Origin: Bacteroidota bacterium
GTDB taxonomy: Bacteria > Bacteroidota > Bacteroidia > Chitinophagales > Chitinophagaceae
Reading direction: 5' to 3'
NCBI GenBank assembly: GCA_028877045.1
Contig: JAGWPQ010000093.1
Location: 1-5,494 of the forward strand
Length of the DNA stretch: 5,494 nt
Part shown: piece by piece, positions 5,075 through 5,494 of the stretch
Position numbering within the stretch: the stretch's first letter is position 1
Layout: every line of letters starts with the position of its first letter
Made by a program: the position numbers and the translations under genes
Notes under the pieces: model-generated
Told to the model about the DNA's origin: nothing
Databases searched by the model: none
The model's input: the letters and a program-made list of their open reading frames with translations, nothing else

Positions 5075-5494
5075 TTATCTGCTGTTGGCATCATTCATTC
5101 TTATTTTTCTGCCGCGATAATTTTTACCATCAATGCTCTTCACCATTTTATCGGCAACCGAACGATCAACTTCTACCCAGCTGTTCATTTCTTTCATATC
5201 AATTCTTCCCAACACATCTTTTCTCAGATCGCTCATGTCTAAAATGAATTGCAAGAAGCTTGCTTTATAAAAACCATCTTTTGTGCCAAGATTTACAAAC
5301 AATCTTGCGAAATCACCGCCGGTATTGTATTGCTGACGACCTGCATCTCTGCTGCCCACTCTGCCACCATCTCTTCTTCTGTCGAACGATTGTCCGTCGC
5401 GTGATGAAATATCTTTTCTTTCTCTGCGCACATCTCTCAAATTCAGATCACCTGCATTTTCATAATATTTCAGGAAGCGGTCGAATTCCATTGC
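5075..5494 (-). CDS. DEAD-box RNA helicase, C-terminal fragment with DbpA-type RNA-binding domain
   Basis: Only the last 139 residues are in the window; the reading frame is open at the window edge, and the ATG at 5491 is probably internal. The fragment begins with a short acidic/aromatic segment (EFDRFLKYYENAG), continues with a strongly basic linker rich in Arg, Asp and Gly (about residues 19-53), and ends with an RRM-like fold of the DbpA RNA-binding family (about 61-136, from ARLFVNLGTKDGFYKASF to NYRGRKIRMNDA). This domain is characteristic of DEAD-box helicases related to DbpA, CsdA/DeaD and YxiN, which remodel structured RNA in ribosome assembly or cold response. The ATPase core (Q motif, DEAD box, SAT) would lie upstream, outside the window, so helicase identity rests on the tail domain. 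It is followed closely by the mntA gene. Confidence 0.88.
   Translation of the reverse strand, partial: AMEFDRFLKYYENAGDLNLRDVRRERKDISSRDGQSFDRRRDGGRVGSRDAGRQQYNTGGDFARLFVNLGTKDGFYKASFLQFILDMSDLRKDVLGRIDMKEMNSWVEVDRSVADKMVKSIDGKNYRGRKIRMNDANSR

Overview
The window reads as a bacterial chromosome segment from the phylum Bacteroidota. A Chitinophagaceae-like relative is my guess, but that family-level call is inference from sequence style only. The evidence is a DAHP synthase carrying a C-terminal AroQ chorismate mutase, AT-rich starts without clear Shine-Dalgarno sequences, and short tandem and palindromic repeats of a kind I associate with Bacteroidota intergenic DNA. All seven genes lie on the minus strand, so transcription runs from high to low coordinates. 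Coding density is very high and no gene-free stretch exceeds about 80 bases.

Layout in transcription order. (1) 5494-5075: the C-terminus of a DEAD-box RNA helicase, with a basic linker and a DbpA-type RNA-binding domain. (2) 5069-4758 and 4761-4426: an MNT nucleotidyltransferase and a HEPN/DUF86 protein overlapping by ATGA, a MntA/HepT-type (type VII) toxin-antitoxin pair. (3) 4403-3312: bifunctional DAHP synthase/chorismate mutase. (4) 3232-2213: aroB, 3-dehydroquinate synthase. (5) 2191-887: aroA, EPSP synthase. (6) 826 to the window edge: aroC, chorismate synthase, missing its C-terminus. The four aromatic genes supply shikimate-pathway steps 1, 2, 6 and 7, and the fused mutase adds chorismate to prephenate. 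Genes for steps 3 to 5 (aroD, aroE, aroK functions) are not here and must be encoded elsewhere.

The unusual feature is a concentration of short repeats in the aromatic genes. Two arrays fill most or all of an intergenic gap: an 8-bp array just upstream of aroC, and two blocks of GTCGACC-type heptamers between the DAHP synthase gene and aroB. Three more repeats lie inside the aroA reading frame: a degenerate GTCGATA heptamer array, a perfect TGAGATT heptamer array, and a CCCCTAAAGGGG palindrome. All three are in frame and translated, and they sit in or beside positions where EPSP synthase normally has loops. The enzyme keeps its catalytic residues, so aroA looks functional although it has absorbed three different repeat types. 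The aroC array ends one base from a TTG start, and an in-frame TAA lies in its first unit, which suggests the array reshaped the aroC start region.
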